A stretch of 64,000 bases of DNA from Chitinophagales bacterium. Its GTDB lineage: Bacteria; Bacteroidota; Bacteroidia; Chitinophagales; Chitinophagaceae. Below the pieces are notes generated by a model. That model was not told the DNA's origin, made no database searches, and saw only the letters and a list, made by a program, of their open reading frames with translations. A program made the position numbers and the translations under genes. Numbering within the stretch: position 1 is the stretch's first letter; each line of letters opens with the position of its first letter. The stretch is taken from the NCBI GenBank assembly GCA_020636505.1, contig JACJXR010000006.1:116812-180811 (forward strand), in the 5' to 3' direction. Below, piece by piece: positions 52,203 through 59,997 of this stretch.

Positions 52203-52592
52203 TCAAACAGGATTATTTGATATTAGGTTTGAGTAAGATACGGTTATGCCATCAATATTTTATCCCTTGAATGAGATAGCGTTATTTTAATATAACGCTA
52301 AATTTTTGTATATTTGTTATTGTAAAAAGGTGCATTGTGTATCCTTTGAATGTTGCGTTCGATGAAAAAACCTTGATTTCGCAACAATTTGCAACAATTC
52401 AATCTTAATCGGTTGATAAATAGTAGGTTAGGAGTGTCATTCAGCCAATAAAGCTCGTTTCTTCTGCAACAATTCGCAACAAAATGCAACAATTGGACTC
52501 TGACATTACAAATTGGCATTATTTAACCTTTTTACAAGACATTTTGTCCTTAAAACAAGCGGTGGCAAGCTTATTGCAATTTATATTCGCGA
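52203..52592. other. 390-bp intergenic region between DUF4261 gene and grpE with phased repeats
   Basis: Contains a hairpin TAGCGTTAT (52277-52285)/ATAACGCTA (52292-52300) followed by a short T-run, and five copies of GCAACAA in two groups. No convincing gene is seen; the minus-strand open frame across it is compositionally produced by the repeats. The grpE promoter should be at its right end, but no clear TAnnTTTG box is found. Confidence 0.5.
52381..52494. repeat. Five GCAACAA repeats with 10-bp phasing upstream of grpE
   Basis: GCAACAATT begins at 52381, 52391, 52466 and 52486, and GCAACAAAA at 52476. Within each group the copies start exactly 10 bp apart. An 18-bp version, CGCAACAATTTGCAACAA (52380-52397), recurs exactly inside grpE at 52998-53015. 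Confidence 0.6.
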
Positions 52593-53195
52593 ATGATTTT
52601 CAAAAAAAAGCGAAAAATGACTGACAAAGCAGCGGAACAAGAACCAATAATAAACGAAGGCGCAGAACAAGGATCGGCTCAAGAGGAGCAAACAAACGAA
52701 GAATTGGAGCAGGAAGCAGGCAGTGAGGTGAATGAAGAACCTATGGATGAGATGCAGAAGTTGGAGCTGGAACTCACCGAAGCCAAAGACAAGTATTTAA
52801 GATTGGTTGCCGAGTTCGACAACTTCAGAAAGCGCAGCGCCAAAGAGCGTATCGATTTTATGGCCACGGCCAACAAAGATGTCGTACTCTCCATGTTGGA
52901 TGTGCTAGATGATTGCGAACGTGCCGAGCAGCAAATGGATAAGGATAGTGATGCGGAGAGCATCAGAGAAGGTGCAAAATTGGTATTCCATAAATTGCGC
53001 AACAATTTGCAACAAAAAGGGGTGACGGTTATGGAGAGCATGGGTAAGGATTTTGACCCTGATTTGCACGAAGCCATCACCGAAATTCCGGCTCCTGAAG
53101 AAAAGCAAGTGGGCAAGGTATTGGACGTGGTGCAAAACGGTTACTACATGAACAACAAACTCATCAGGCACGCGAAAGTGGTTGTGGGTAAATAA
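52593..53195 (+). CDS. grpE: Nucleotide exchange factor GrpE
   Basis: A 200-residue protein (192 if the Met at 52617, MTDKAAEQEP, is used). It drives ADP release from DnaK. An acidic, poorly ordered N-terminus (residues ~9-55) is followed by the long dimer helix (LELTEAKDKYLRLVAEFDNFRKR) with the conserved DNFRKR motif, and a C-terminal beta domain with GKDFDPDLHEAITEIP and VGKVLDVVQNGYYMNNKLIRHAKVVV. It is 33 bp upstream of dnaJ, forming a chaperone operon; dnaK is not in the window. Confidence 0.95.
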   Translation: MIFKKKRKMTDKAAEQEPIINEGAEQGSAQEEQTNEELEQEAGSEVNEEPMDEMQKLELELTEAKDKYLRLVAEFDNFRKRSAKERIDFMATANKDVVLSMLDVLDDCERAEQQMDKDSDAESIREGAKLVFHKLRNNLQQKGVTVMESMGKDFDPDLHEAITEIPAPEEKQVGKVLDVVQNGYYMNNKLIRHAKVVVGK

Positions 53196-53228
53196 GAATA
53201 AAAGTGCGTACAGCACATCAATCGAAAT

Positions 53229-54407
53229 ATGTCGAAAAGAGATTATTACGAAGTATTAGGTGTATCGAAGGGAGCGAGTGCCGATGAAATAAAAAAGTCG
53301 TATCGGAAAATTGCCATGAAGTACCACCCGGACAGAAACCCGGGCGATGCCGATGCCGAAGACAAGTTCAAAGAGGCGGCAGAGGCGTACGATGTATTGA
53401 GCGATGCCGATAAGAAGGCTCGTTACGACCAGTTCGGTCATGCGGGTATGAGTGGTGCAGGTGGCGGTGGCCGCTATGGCGGTGGCGGAATGAACATGGA
53501 GGACATCTTCTCCAACTTCGGTGATATTTTCGGCGACGATGTGTTCGGCAGCTTCTTCGGAGGCGGTGGCGGACGCAGCCGCGGGCCTCGTAGAGGTACT
53601 CGTGGCGCCAACCTGCGTGTCAAGTTGAAGATGAGCTATTCCGAAATAGCCAACGGTGCTTCAAAAAAGATAAAGGTCAAAAAATACATTCCTTGTAACA
53701 CTTGCGGAGGCAGCGGTGCAAAAGACAGCGCCTCTGTACAAACTTGTGGTTCTTGTGGTGGTAGCGGACAGGTACGTAAAGTACAAAGCACCTTCCTCGG
53801 ACAGATGCAGACAGTGACCACATGTCCTACCTGTAACGGAGAAGGAACGCAGATAAAGAACAAGTGTACCTCATGTAAAGGCGAGGGTAGAGTATACGGC
53901 GAAGAAACCATAACCATCGATATACCGGCAGGCGTACATGATGGTATGCAGTTGAGCATGAGTGCTGCGGGTAACGCGGGCGAACGTGGAGGCCCTCCGG
54001 GAGATCTGTTGATATTGATAGAAGAAGAGAAGCACCCACACTTGAGGCGCAACGACCTGGATGTCATCTATCAGTTGCACTTGTCATTCCCTGATGTGGT
54101 ATCGGGTACACATGTGGAAGTGCCGACAATAGACGGTAAGGCCAAGATAAAGATACCTGCGGGTACGCAGAGTGGTAAGATATTCAGACTGAAAGGCAAA
54201 GGCTTCCCCGGTTTCCAATCTTATGAGAAAGGCGACCAGTTGGTGGAAGTGAATGTATGGACACCACAAACATTGACGGCTGAAGAGCAGGCCATGTTGG
54301 AGAAGTTGTCCAAGTCGCCGAACTTCAAACCAAGTGAAACAGCGGCTAAAGCAAAGGATGAAGAACGTAGTTTCTTCGATAAGATAAAAGACGCATTCGG
54401 GGGTTAA
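53229..54407 (+). CDS. dnaJ: Chaperone DnaJ
   Basis: A 392-residue type I J-protein. J domain residues 1-70 with the HPD motif at 33-35 (KYHPDRNPG). A Gly/Phe-rich linker (GAGGGGRYGGGGMNMEDIF) follows, then four CxxCxGxG zinc motifs (CNTCGGSG, CGSCGGSG, CPTCNGEG, CTSCKGEG) and the C-terminal substrate-binding domains. It stimulates the DnaK ATPase and delivers clients. An intrinsic terminator begins inside its stop codon region. Confidence 0.97.
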   Translation: MSKRDYYEVLGVSKGASADEIKKSYRKIAMKYHPDRNPGDADAEDKFKEAAEAYDVLSDADKKARYDQFGHAGMSGAGGGGRYGGGGMNMEDIFSNFGDIFGDDVFGSFFGGGGGRSRGPRRGTRGANLRVKLKMSYSEIANGASKKIKVKKYIPCNTCGGSGAKDSASVQTCGSCGGSGQVRKVQSTFLGQMQTVTTCPTCNGEGTQIKNKCTSCKGEGRVYGEETITIDIPAGVHDGMQLSMSAAGNAGERGGPPGDLLILIEEEKHPHLRRNDLDVIYQLHLSFPDVVSGTHVEVPTIDGKAKIKIPAGTQSGKIFRLKGKGFPGFQSYEKGDQLVEVNVWTPQTLTAEEQAMLEKLSKSPNFKPSETAAKAKDEERSFFDKIKDAFGG

Positions 54408-54422
54408 CCACCCCCTTTTTTA
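54400..54422 (+). terminator. Intrinsic terminator of grpE-dnaJ
   Basis: GGGGGT (54400-54405) and ACCCCC (54411-54416) form a stem around TAACC, followed by six T. The stop codon of dnaJ lies in the loop and stem. Confidence 0.7.
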
Positions 54423-55967
54423 TGCTGGGTATTTGTCTATCGGTATCTTGTAGGTAGGGTCTTCGATGATGTTTACATCTATTATCTCCTCCGCATTCTT
54501 CAGCAGTTGACGACAGTCTTCGCTAAGGTGTCTTAAGTGAAGTTTCTTACCTGCAGAACGATACTTCTCCGTAATTCGGTTGAGTGCTTCTATACCCGAC
54601 ATGTCGGCCACACGGCTTTCTTTAAAGTCGATGATCACTTCTTCGGGGTCGTCCGCCACATCAAACTTATCATTGAATGCGGAGATGCTTCCGAAGAAAA
54701 GAGGTCCGTATATCTCGTAGTGCTTGATGCCTGCCTCGTCCACGTACTTTCTTGCACGTATGCGTTTGGCGTTCTCCCAAGCAAATACCAGTGCTGCTAT
54801 CACCACACCTATCAATACAGCCAACGCAAGGTTGTGTAGGAATACGGTTATCAATGCCACGATGGCTATGATGAACACATCGTGCAATGGCATCTTACCT
54901 ACGGTACGTATGCTCGCCCACTCGAATGTGCCTACGGACACCATTATCATTACACCCGTCAAAGCCGCCATGGGTAATTGCTCTATCAGCTCTGCACCGA
55001 ACATGATGAACACCAACAGCATTACCGCGGCAACTATGCCTGACAATCTTGCTCTTGCTCCGGATGATATATTGATGAGGCTTTGTCCTATCATGGCGCA
55101 ACCACCCATACCGAATAAGAAACCCGATGCAAAGTTGGAGACACCTTGTGCGATACATTCTTTGTTGCCACGTCCGCGAGTGTTGGTTATCTCATCTATG
55201 AGGTTCAGTGTAAGTAAGCTCTCTATCAATCCCACACCTGCCACTATGAGAGCATAAGGGAATATCACCTTCAACATCTCAAGGTCGAACGGTACATCGG
55301 GTATATGAAACGGAGGAAAGCCACCTTTGATCGATGCAATGTCGCCAACTGTTTTGGTATTGATACCAAAACCAATGGCTATGGCTGATACTACCAATAT
55401 GGCCGTCAACGATGCAGGTACGGCTTTGGTTAGTTTGGGTAGCAACCAAATGATGGCAATGGTCACGCCGACCAATCCAAGCATGGTATAAAGATCTCCA
55501 CCTGTCAGCCAATGCTCTACACCGCTATCGTCGGTGTATTTGAACTGTGCCATCTGTGCAAGGAATATCACTATCGCCAATCCGTTCACAAAGCCATACA
55601 TCACTGATTGCGGTACCAAGCGAATGAACTTACCCAACCTGAAAAGCCCTGCACTTACTTGTATGATACCCGCAAGTATCACTGTGGCAAAAACATACTC
55701 CTGTCCATGAGACTTTACAAGGCTGGCTATCACCACCGCTACGGCACCTGTTGCACCCGATATCATACCCGGGCGGCCACCCAAAATGGATGTACACAAT
55801 CCCATCACAAAAGCGGCATACAAACCGATGAGCGGGGATAGCCCTGCAATCAATGAAAATGCCACGGCTTCTGGTATCAACGCAAGCGCAACGGTCAAGC
55901 CCGACAGTACTTCGGACTTGTAATTAACTTTTTGCTTGAAATCGAATAAGTTCAGGTATGCCTTCAT
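54420..55967 (-). CDS. SulP-family anion transporter with STAS domain
   Basis: A 515-residue inner-membrane protein. The first ~400 residues are highly hydrophobic, including LSGLTVALALIPEAVAFSLIAGLSPLIGLYAAFV, the SLC26/SulP signature region, and further segments such as GCAMIGQSLINISSGARARLSG. The last ~110 residues form a cytoplasmic STAS domain (VIIDFKESRVADMSGIEALNRI). Substrate may be sulfate, bicarbonate or another anion; it cannot be read. It diverges from mnmD. Confidence 0.9.
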   Translation of the reverse strand: MKAYLNLFDFKQKVNYKSEVLSGLTVALALIPEAVAFSLIAGLSPLIGLYAAFVMGLCTSILGGRPGMISGATGAVAVVIASLVKSHGQEYVFATVILAGIIQVSAGLFRLGKFIRLVPQSVMYGFVNGLAIVIFLAQMAQFKYTDDSGVEHWLTGGDLYTMLGLVGVTIAIIWLLPKLTKAVPASLTAILVVSAIAIGFGINTKTVGDIASIKGGFPPFHIPDVPFDLEMLKVIFPYALIVAGVGLIESLLTLNLIDEITNTRGRGNKECIAQGVSNFASGFLFGMGGCAMIGQSLINISSGARARLSGIVAAVMLLVFIMFGAELIEQLPMAALTGVMIMVSVGTFEWASIRTVGKMPLHDVFIIAIVALITVFLHNLALAVLIGVVIAALVFAWENAKRIRARKYVDEAGIKHYEIYGPLFFGSISAFNDKFDVADDPEEVIIDFKESRVADMSGIEALNRITEKYRSAGKKLHLRHLSEDCRQLLKNAEEIIDVNIIEDPTYKIPIDKYPA

Positions 55968-55993
55968 TCCGTATGCTTTTTTTCAAGAAGGCG

Positions 55994-56025
55994 CAAAGGT
56001 ATGGTTTTATAAGTTGATACCTTTG
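55994..56025. promoter_or_regulatory. Divergent -7 elements for sulP-like gene (-) and mnmD (+)
   Basis: TACCTTTG is present on the minus strand at 55994-56001 (read as CAAAGGTA on the plus strand) and on the plus strand at 56018-56025. The two boxes are identical and 16 bp apart. The minus-strand copy is followed by CGCC. No clear -33 boxes. Confidence 0.45.
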
Positions 56026-56051
56026 TGAGTAAGGTAAAGCCTGTATAAACA

Positions 56052-56714
56052 ATGAACAGAACGCTGCTGCGCACGGCCGATGGCTCGGCTACCATACACA
56101 TTGAAGAAATGAACGTGACCTACCATAGTAGGCACGGTGCTGTGCAAGAGAGTATGCATGTGTTTATAAATGCAGGGCTTGTATATTATTGCAATGCTCG
56201 CCCCGAGAAGAAGGAGCTAAACATATTTGAGATGGGTATGGGTACCGGGCTGAATGTTTTGTTGACTGCCGACCATGCCGTAGAGCACGACCTTAATATA
56301 TACTACGAAACACTTGAGTTGCATCCGCTAAGCAATGAAGAGACGGCATTGCTTGATTACGGTACATATGTCAAGACGGATATACATACCATTCACAATG
56401 CTACATGGAACTCACCTGTAAAGCTCATTGAGAGGTTTACTCTCAAGAAGGTAAAGCAATCATTAATTGAATACCGGACGCCGGAGTTGTTTGATATAAT
56501 ATACTTCGATGCATTTGCTCCAACAGCACAGCCAGAGCTTTGGACGGAAGACATATTCCACAAAATGTATGGTATGCTAACCCAAGGTGGTGTATTGGTA
56601 ACGTACTGTAGCAAAGGCGATGTAAGACGCGCCATGATTGCTGCAGGTTTTACCGTAGATAAAATACAGGGGCCACCCGGTAAGCGCGAAATGTTGCGAG
56701 CCACAAAGCAATAG
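56052..56714 (+). CDS. mnmD: tRNA mnm5(s2)U34 methyltransferase MnmD
   Basis: A 220-residue Rossmann-fold methyltransferase of the DUF752/MnmD family. It methylates nm5U34 to mnm5U34 in tRNAs for Lys, Glu, Gln and similar codons, using SAM. In enterobacteria it is the N-terminal half of the fused MnmC; here it stands alone. Visible motifs: YHSRHGAVQESMHVFINAGL, the SAM loop FEMGMGTGLNV, DIIYFDAFAP and the C-terminal PGKREMLRA. It is followed by a DUF1648 gene after 18 bp. Confidence 0.9.
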   Translation: MNRTLLRTADGSATIHIEEMNVTYHSRHGAVQESMHVFINAGLVYYCNARPEKKELNIFEMGMGTGLNVLLTADHAVEHDLNIYYETLELHPLSNEETALLDYGTYVKTDIHTIHNATWNSPVKLIERFTLKKVKQSLIEYRTPELFDIIYFDAFAPTAQPELWTEDIFHKMYGMLTQGGVLVTYCSKGDVRRAMIAAGFTVDKIQGPPGKREMLRATKQ

Positions 56715-56732
56715 TATTATTATATTTATATA

Positions 56733-57230
56733 ATGAATACGCGTCCACGAATAAAAGTTGAAATGCAGGGTACAGATAGACTTATTGAAGCCCTTTGCAT
56801 AGGCTTAATTGTAGGCTTTTGGGCTTTTGCATGGTATGCCTACAGTACTGTGCCGGAAATAATCCCTACACATTTTAACGCGTCAGGCAAACCTGATGCG
56901 GAAGGTAGTAGATCCACCATTTGGATATTGCCTGCCATAACAACGTTGTCTTACATTTTATTGGTACTGTTTAATAGGGTGCCACATATATTTAACTATC
57001 CGGTCAAGATAACAGAGGATAATGCAGCATTTCAGTATGGAAATGCTACAAGGATGATTAGGGTCCTGAATTTAATACTGATAGCTATGTTCTTTATTAT
57101 AGGAGTTATTATGTACAGGGTAGCTATGGGTAAAATGGAAGGAACAGGTACCATGGTAATACTTGTGGCTGTAGTATTGCCCATAGTACCTGTATTCTAT
57201 TATTTCAATAAGGCGCGCAAAGGAGCTTAA
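56733..57230 (+). CDS. DUF1648 membrane protein
   Basis: A 165-residue protein with four membrane segments (ALCIGLIVGFWAFAWYAYS, IWILPAITTLSYILLVLF, LNLILIAMFFIIGVIMY, MVILVAVVLPIVPVFYYF). The loop after the first segment reads PEIIPTHFNASGKPD, the PxxIPxHxxxxGxxD signature of DUF1648. No function is assigned. The gene overlaps the convergent CBS gene by 4 bp at its 3' end. Confidence 0.85.
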   Translation: MNTRPRIKVEMQGTDRLIEALCIGLIVGFWAFAWYAYSTVPEIIPTHFNASGKPDAEGSRSTIWILPAITTLSYILLVLFNRVPHIFNYPVKITEDNAAFQYGNATRMIRVLNLILIAMFFIIGVIMYRVAMGKMEGTGTMVILVAVVLPIVPVFYYFNKARKGA

Positions 57231-57646
57231 TACTGCTCTAACATATATTTAATGACGTCTGTTGTGGTTACTATGCCGACCAACTCGTCTCCGTCCACAA
57301 CCGGTAGAGAATGATATTCTTCTTCTGCCAGTATTTCGGCCACTTCACGTATTGTTGTTTCAGAACTGACAGATTTAGGCTTTCCTGTCATTACGTGTTC
57401 TATCTTCAGCATATCGAACACTGCATCGTCTGCATCTTCTTGATCCTCAAAAAGGCTGCTGAAAGTAAGCCTGTTGATGTCGGATTTGCTGATTATACCC
57501 GCTAGCTTCCCTTTATGTATCACGGGCACATGCCTTAGGTGCTTAGTGTTAATCAGGTCTTTCACACTGTGCAAATCGTCCTTCTCAAGGTCGGCGGTGT
57601 ACACGTGTTTGGTCATAATGTCTGCTACGGGCTTTCTCTTTTTCAT
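57227..57646 (-). CDS. CBS domain protein
   Basis: A 139-residue protein made of two CBS domains only. Domain 1 includes ADIMTKHVYTADLEKDDLHSVKDLI and HVPVIHKGKLAGIISKSDI; domain 2 includes TIREVAEILAEEEYHSLPVVDGDELVGIVTTTDV. Such pairs bind adenine nucleotides and sense energy state or regulate partner proteins. It could be a stand-alone sensor; no partner is visible. It converges with the DUF1648 gene. Confidence 0.9.
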   Translation of the reverse strand: MKKRKPVADIMTKHVYTADLEKDDLHSVKDLINTKHLRHVPVIHKGKLAGIISKSDINRLTFSSLFEDQEDADDAVFDMLKIEHVMTGKPKSVSSETTIREVAEILAEEEYHSLPVVDGDELVGIVTTTDVIKYMLEQY

Positions 57647-57866
57647 ATTGATTTCTTTTGGATGAAGTTAGTGATGAGCCATGTGGTAGCAGATGATAAT
57701 CAACAGGTTGAAACATGATTTTCATTAGGTTTTTACAGATGTGTCTTGTTATTAACCTGTTAATAACTTGCAATCGAGTTGTTAACGATACATAGAATTA
57801 ATTCCAATTAAAAATACCATGATATACTTTTGGGCACATACAGAACATACATATAAATAGAGGATT

Positions 57867-58406
57867 ATGAAAAACAAATTACTAATGCTGGCAGGCGTGC
57901 TTGTGCTATTTGCTTCTTGTAGCAAAGAAAGCACAGAGGTTGTTCCCACTGTAAACGCGGAAAGCACAGCTAAGAAAAATCAAGCGAGGCCTTTTACAGG
58001 TTCTATGACGTACTATTTTGCACCGGGTGCTGATCTACCATGTGATTGTGGTGATTTCTTCCCTGTGGGTACTTTTCAAGGTTCAGGTAACTTATCTCAT
58101 CTAGGTAACTCTACTTCAATGATCAAGCCATGTGTTGCTCCTATTATAGAGGATGGCCAATATGTGGGCGATTATGTTGGTGTGGAGTGTGCATACTTTG
58201 TTGCTGCTAACGGTGACAGTTTGTACATGTACACACATCCTTACAATCTGATGCATACACCTGCAGGTGCGATTGGTTTTGCAACAGTTGATTTTGTAGG
58301 TGGAACAGGTAGGTTTGCCAATGCAACAGGACAGTTTACAGGTACTGTAAATGTGGGTGGAACATCAGCCACATTCACTAATCTACAGGGCACCATCACG
58401 TACTAA
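57867..58406 (+). CDS. Lipoprotein of unknown function (dirigent-like repeats)
   Basis: A 179-residue protein with lipobox LFASC after MLAGVLVL. The mature part includes GSMTYYFAPGADLPCDCGDFF and FVGGTGRFANATGQFTGTVNVGG; the VGGTGRFANATG segment is frequent in small Bacteroidota secreted proteins and in beta-barrel dirigent/allene-oxide-cyclase-like folds. Two Cys are close together near residue 60. Function unknown. A terminator follows the stop. Confidence 0.65.
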   Translation: MKNKLLMLAGVLVLFASCSKESTEVVPTVNAESTAKKNQARPFTGSMTYYFAPGADLPCDCGDFFPVGTFQGSGNLSHLGNSTSMIKPCVAPIIEDGQYVGDYVGVECAYFVAANGDSLYMYTHPYNLMHTPAGAIGFATVDFVGGTGRFANATGQFTGTVNVGGTSATFTNLQGTITY

Positions 58407-58428
58407 GTTTTTATATGATTTTTAGGGA

Positions 58429-58458
58429 AACAGGCATGCTCAATGCCTGTTTTTTTTT
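58429..58458 (+). terminator. Intrinsic terminator after the small lipoprotein gene
   Basis: AACAGGCAT (58429-58437) and ATGCCTGTT (58443-58451) form a perfect 9-bp stem with a 5-base loop, followed by a long T-run. Confidence 0.8.
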
Positions 58459-58575
58459 GTCGTAAAGTTTTGTTTATGAGCCGGTTATATGGCTCCAATA
58501 TTATTTTTTTACGATTCGTAAATATTAAATTGTGATAAGCATTAATTTTTAATTAAATTACGTAAAAATATGCTT

Positions 58576-59877
58576 ATGAAATATAGAATTTTTACTGCAA
58601 CGTTTTTATTCTTTTGCCTTATCGCAACAGTGTCTGAAGCCCAGATAAGACTGGCGGGTTATACTCACTCTGAGTATACAAGTGTCGGAAATAAATTTTG
58701 GGTGAAAGACAGTATCAAGTACGATTGTTACAAAAACACCAACAGTACTGAGGGCAAATTCCCTATACCTGAGTATGAGATATTATATACGAATGCACAG
58801 GTTTTCGCAGCGTCTTCAAGTACGGCGGCGCTAACGCTACAAGAGCGTCATACTCAAAGTTTCGACGGTTCCAATCATCTTACTGAGCGTATTGTTGAAA
58901 CCCCTGACGGAAGCGGATGGAAGAACAAGAGTAAAATTGAGATTACATATGTAAGTGGTATGCCTGATTCGGTATTTGGTTACACTTGGAGTACTTTCGG
59001 TGCAGGTAGCTGGAGACAAGGTTCTCGTGTAGGTTACAAATGGAGCGGGAACAACGTTTTGACTTACACCAGAGAAACTCGCGGCTTCGGCGGCGGCGGT
59101 GGTAGCAACTGGAAGTTCGACCACAGAATGACTTATACTTACAACGGTTCTAACGAAACCAGCAGAATCCGTGAAGAATATAGCGGTGGTAACTGGGTGA
59201 ACAAACTGAAAGTTGTAACTACATATTCAGGTGGTAAGAAAACCGAAGAGTTGACTCAAGATTGGGATGGTAGTCAGTGGACCGACAAAGAAAAAACTTT
59301 GTTCACATTCGATGCTTCCAACAGAGTTACAAAAGAAGAGACTTCTTTCTACGATGCTATTCAGACCAAATGGTTCAACAGTTATTTGAACACGTATACT
59401 TACTCAGGCAGCAACAAGGTTGCCGATTCAATGATACGTCAAAACTGGGATGGCCTTCAAAACATCTGGGTGAACAATATCAGGTTTATTCACGAAAGCA
59501 GAAGCGACAAGATGTCTTATCAAGAAACTTCGTCTTTTGATGGTAACATGTGGATCAAAACACAAGGTATCGACTCTGCCAACAAATGGTATTGGGATTA
59601 CCCTGTTGGTGTTAACGAGATCGCAACTGCATCAGACGATGAGGTTAAGGTTTATCCTTCTCCTGCAAACGATGTGTTGAACATCAACATCGCGAACTCA
59701 ACCGCTGATTTCAAACTAGCAATTGTTGATATGACCGGTAGAGTACAGAAGTCTTGGACTGCAAATGCAGCTTCTTCTATTTCTGTATCTGTTAGTTCAC
59801 TGCCTGCTGGTAACTATGTATTAGCAATGGATGACGGCAACGGTATCAAAACAAAACAGTTTGTAATTAACAGGTAG
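58576..59877 (+). CDS. Repeat-containing secreted protein with T9SS type A sorting domain
   Basis: About 433 residues from Met at 58576 (MKYRIFTATFLFFCLIATVSEAQ, signal peptide); a frame also opens at 58570. The middle (~residues 95-330) contains several ~40-residue repeats each with a YTY-x-GSN-like strand and a W-containing strand (MTYTYNGSNETSRIREEY, VVTTYSGGKKTEELTQDWD, NTYTYSGSNKVADSMIRQNWD), recalling RHS/YD-like beta repeats. The final ~80 residues begin VKVYPSPANDVLNI, the T9SS type A domain. Surface adhesin or enzyme-less binding role is an inference. Confidence 0.8.
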   Translation: MKYRIFTATFLFFCLIATVSEAQIRLAGYTHSEYTSVGNKFWVKDSIKYDCYKNTNSTEGKFPIPEYEILYTNAQVFAASSSTAALTLQERHTQSFDGSNHLTERIVETPDGSGWKNKSKIEITYVSGMPDSVFGYTWSTFGAGSWRQGSRVGYKWSGNNVLTYTRETRGFGGGGGSNWKFDHRMTYTYNGSNETSRIREEYSGGNWVNKLKVVTTYSGGKKTEELTQDWDGSQWTDKEKTLFTFDASNRVTKEETSFYDAIQTKWFNSYLNTYTYSGSNKVADSMIRQNWDGLQNIWVNNIRFIHESRSDKMSYQETSSFDGNMWIKTQGIDSANKWYWDYPVGVNEIATASDDEVKVYPSPANDVLNINIANSTADFKLAIVDMTGRVQKSWTANAASSISVSVSSLPAGNYVLAMDDGNGIKTKQFVINR

Positions 59878-59905
59878 GCGCAACGTCGCATACTACACAG
59901 ATATT

Positions 59906-59936
59906 GAAGGGAGTGCATTGCACTCCCTTCTTTTTT
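59906..59936 (+). terminator. Intrinsic terminator after the repeat protein gene
   Basis: GAAGGGAGTG and CACTCCCTTC form a perfect stem with a 5-base loop, followed by six T. Confidence 0.8.
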
Positions 59937-59997
59937 ATGTCATGTACTGTTGTCGACCTTAAATCGATATATTTGGATTTGGTACATGAATGTTGCT

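Noticed and set aside
52277..52300. Hairpin TAGCGTTAT/ATAACGCTA as a clear terminator
   Set aside because: It has only a short T-run and is not downstream of a plus-strand gene; listed only as part of the intergenic region.
52298..52519. Minus-strand open frame of 73 codons in the grpE upstream region
   Set aside because: Its residues are dictated by the GCAACAA repeats, there is no recognisable domain or promoter, and it overlaps the repeat array; treated as non-coding.
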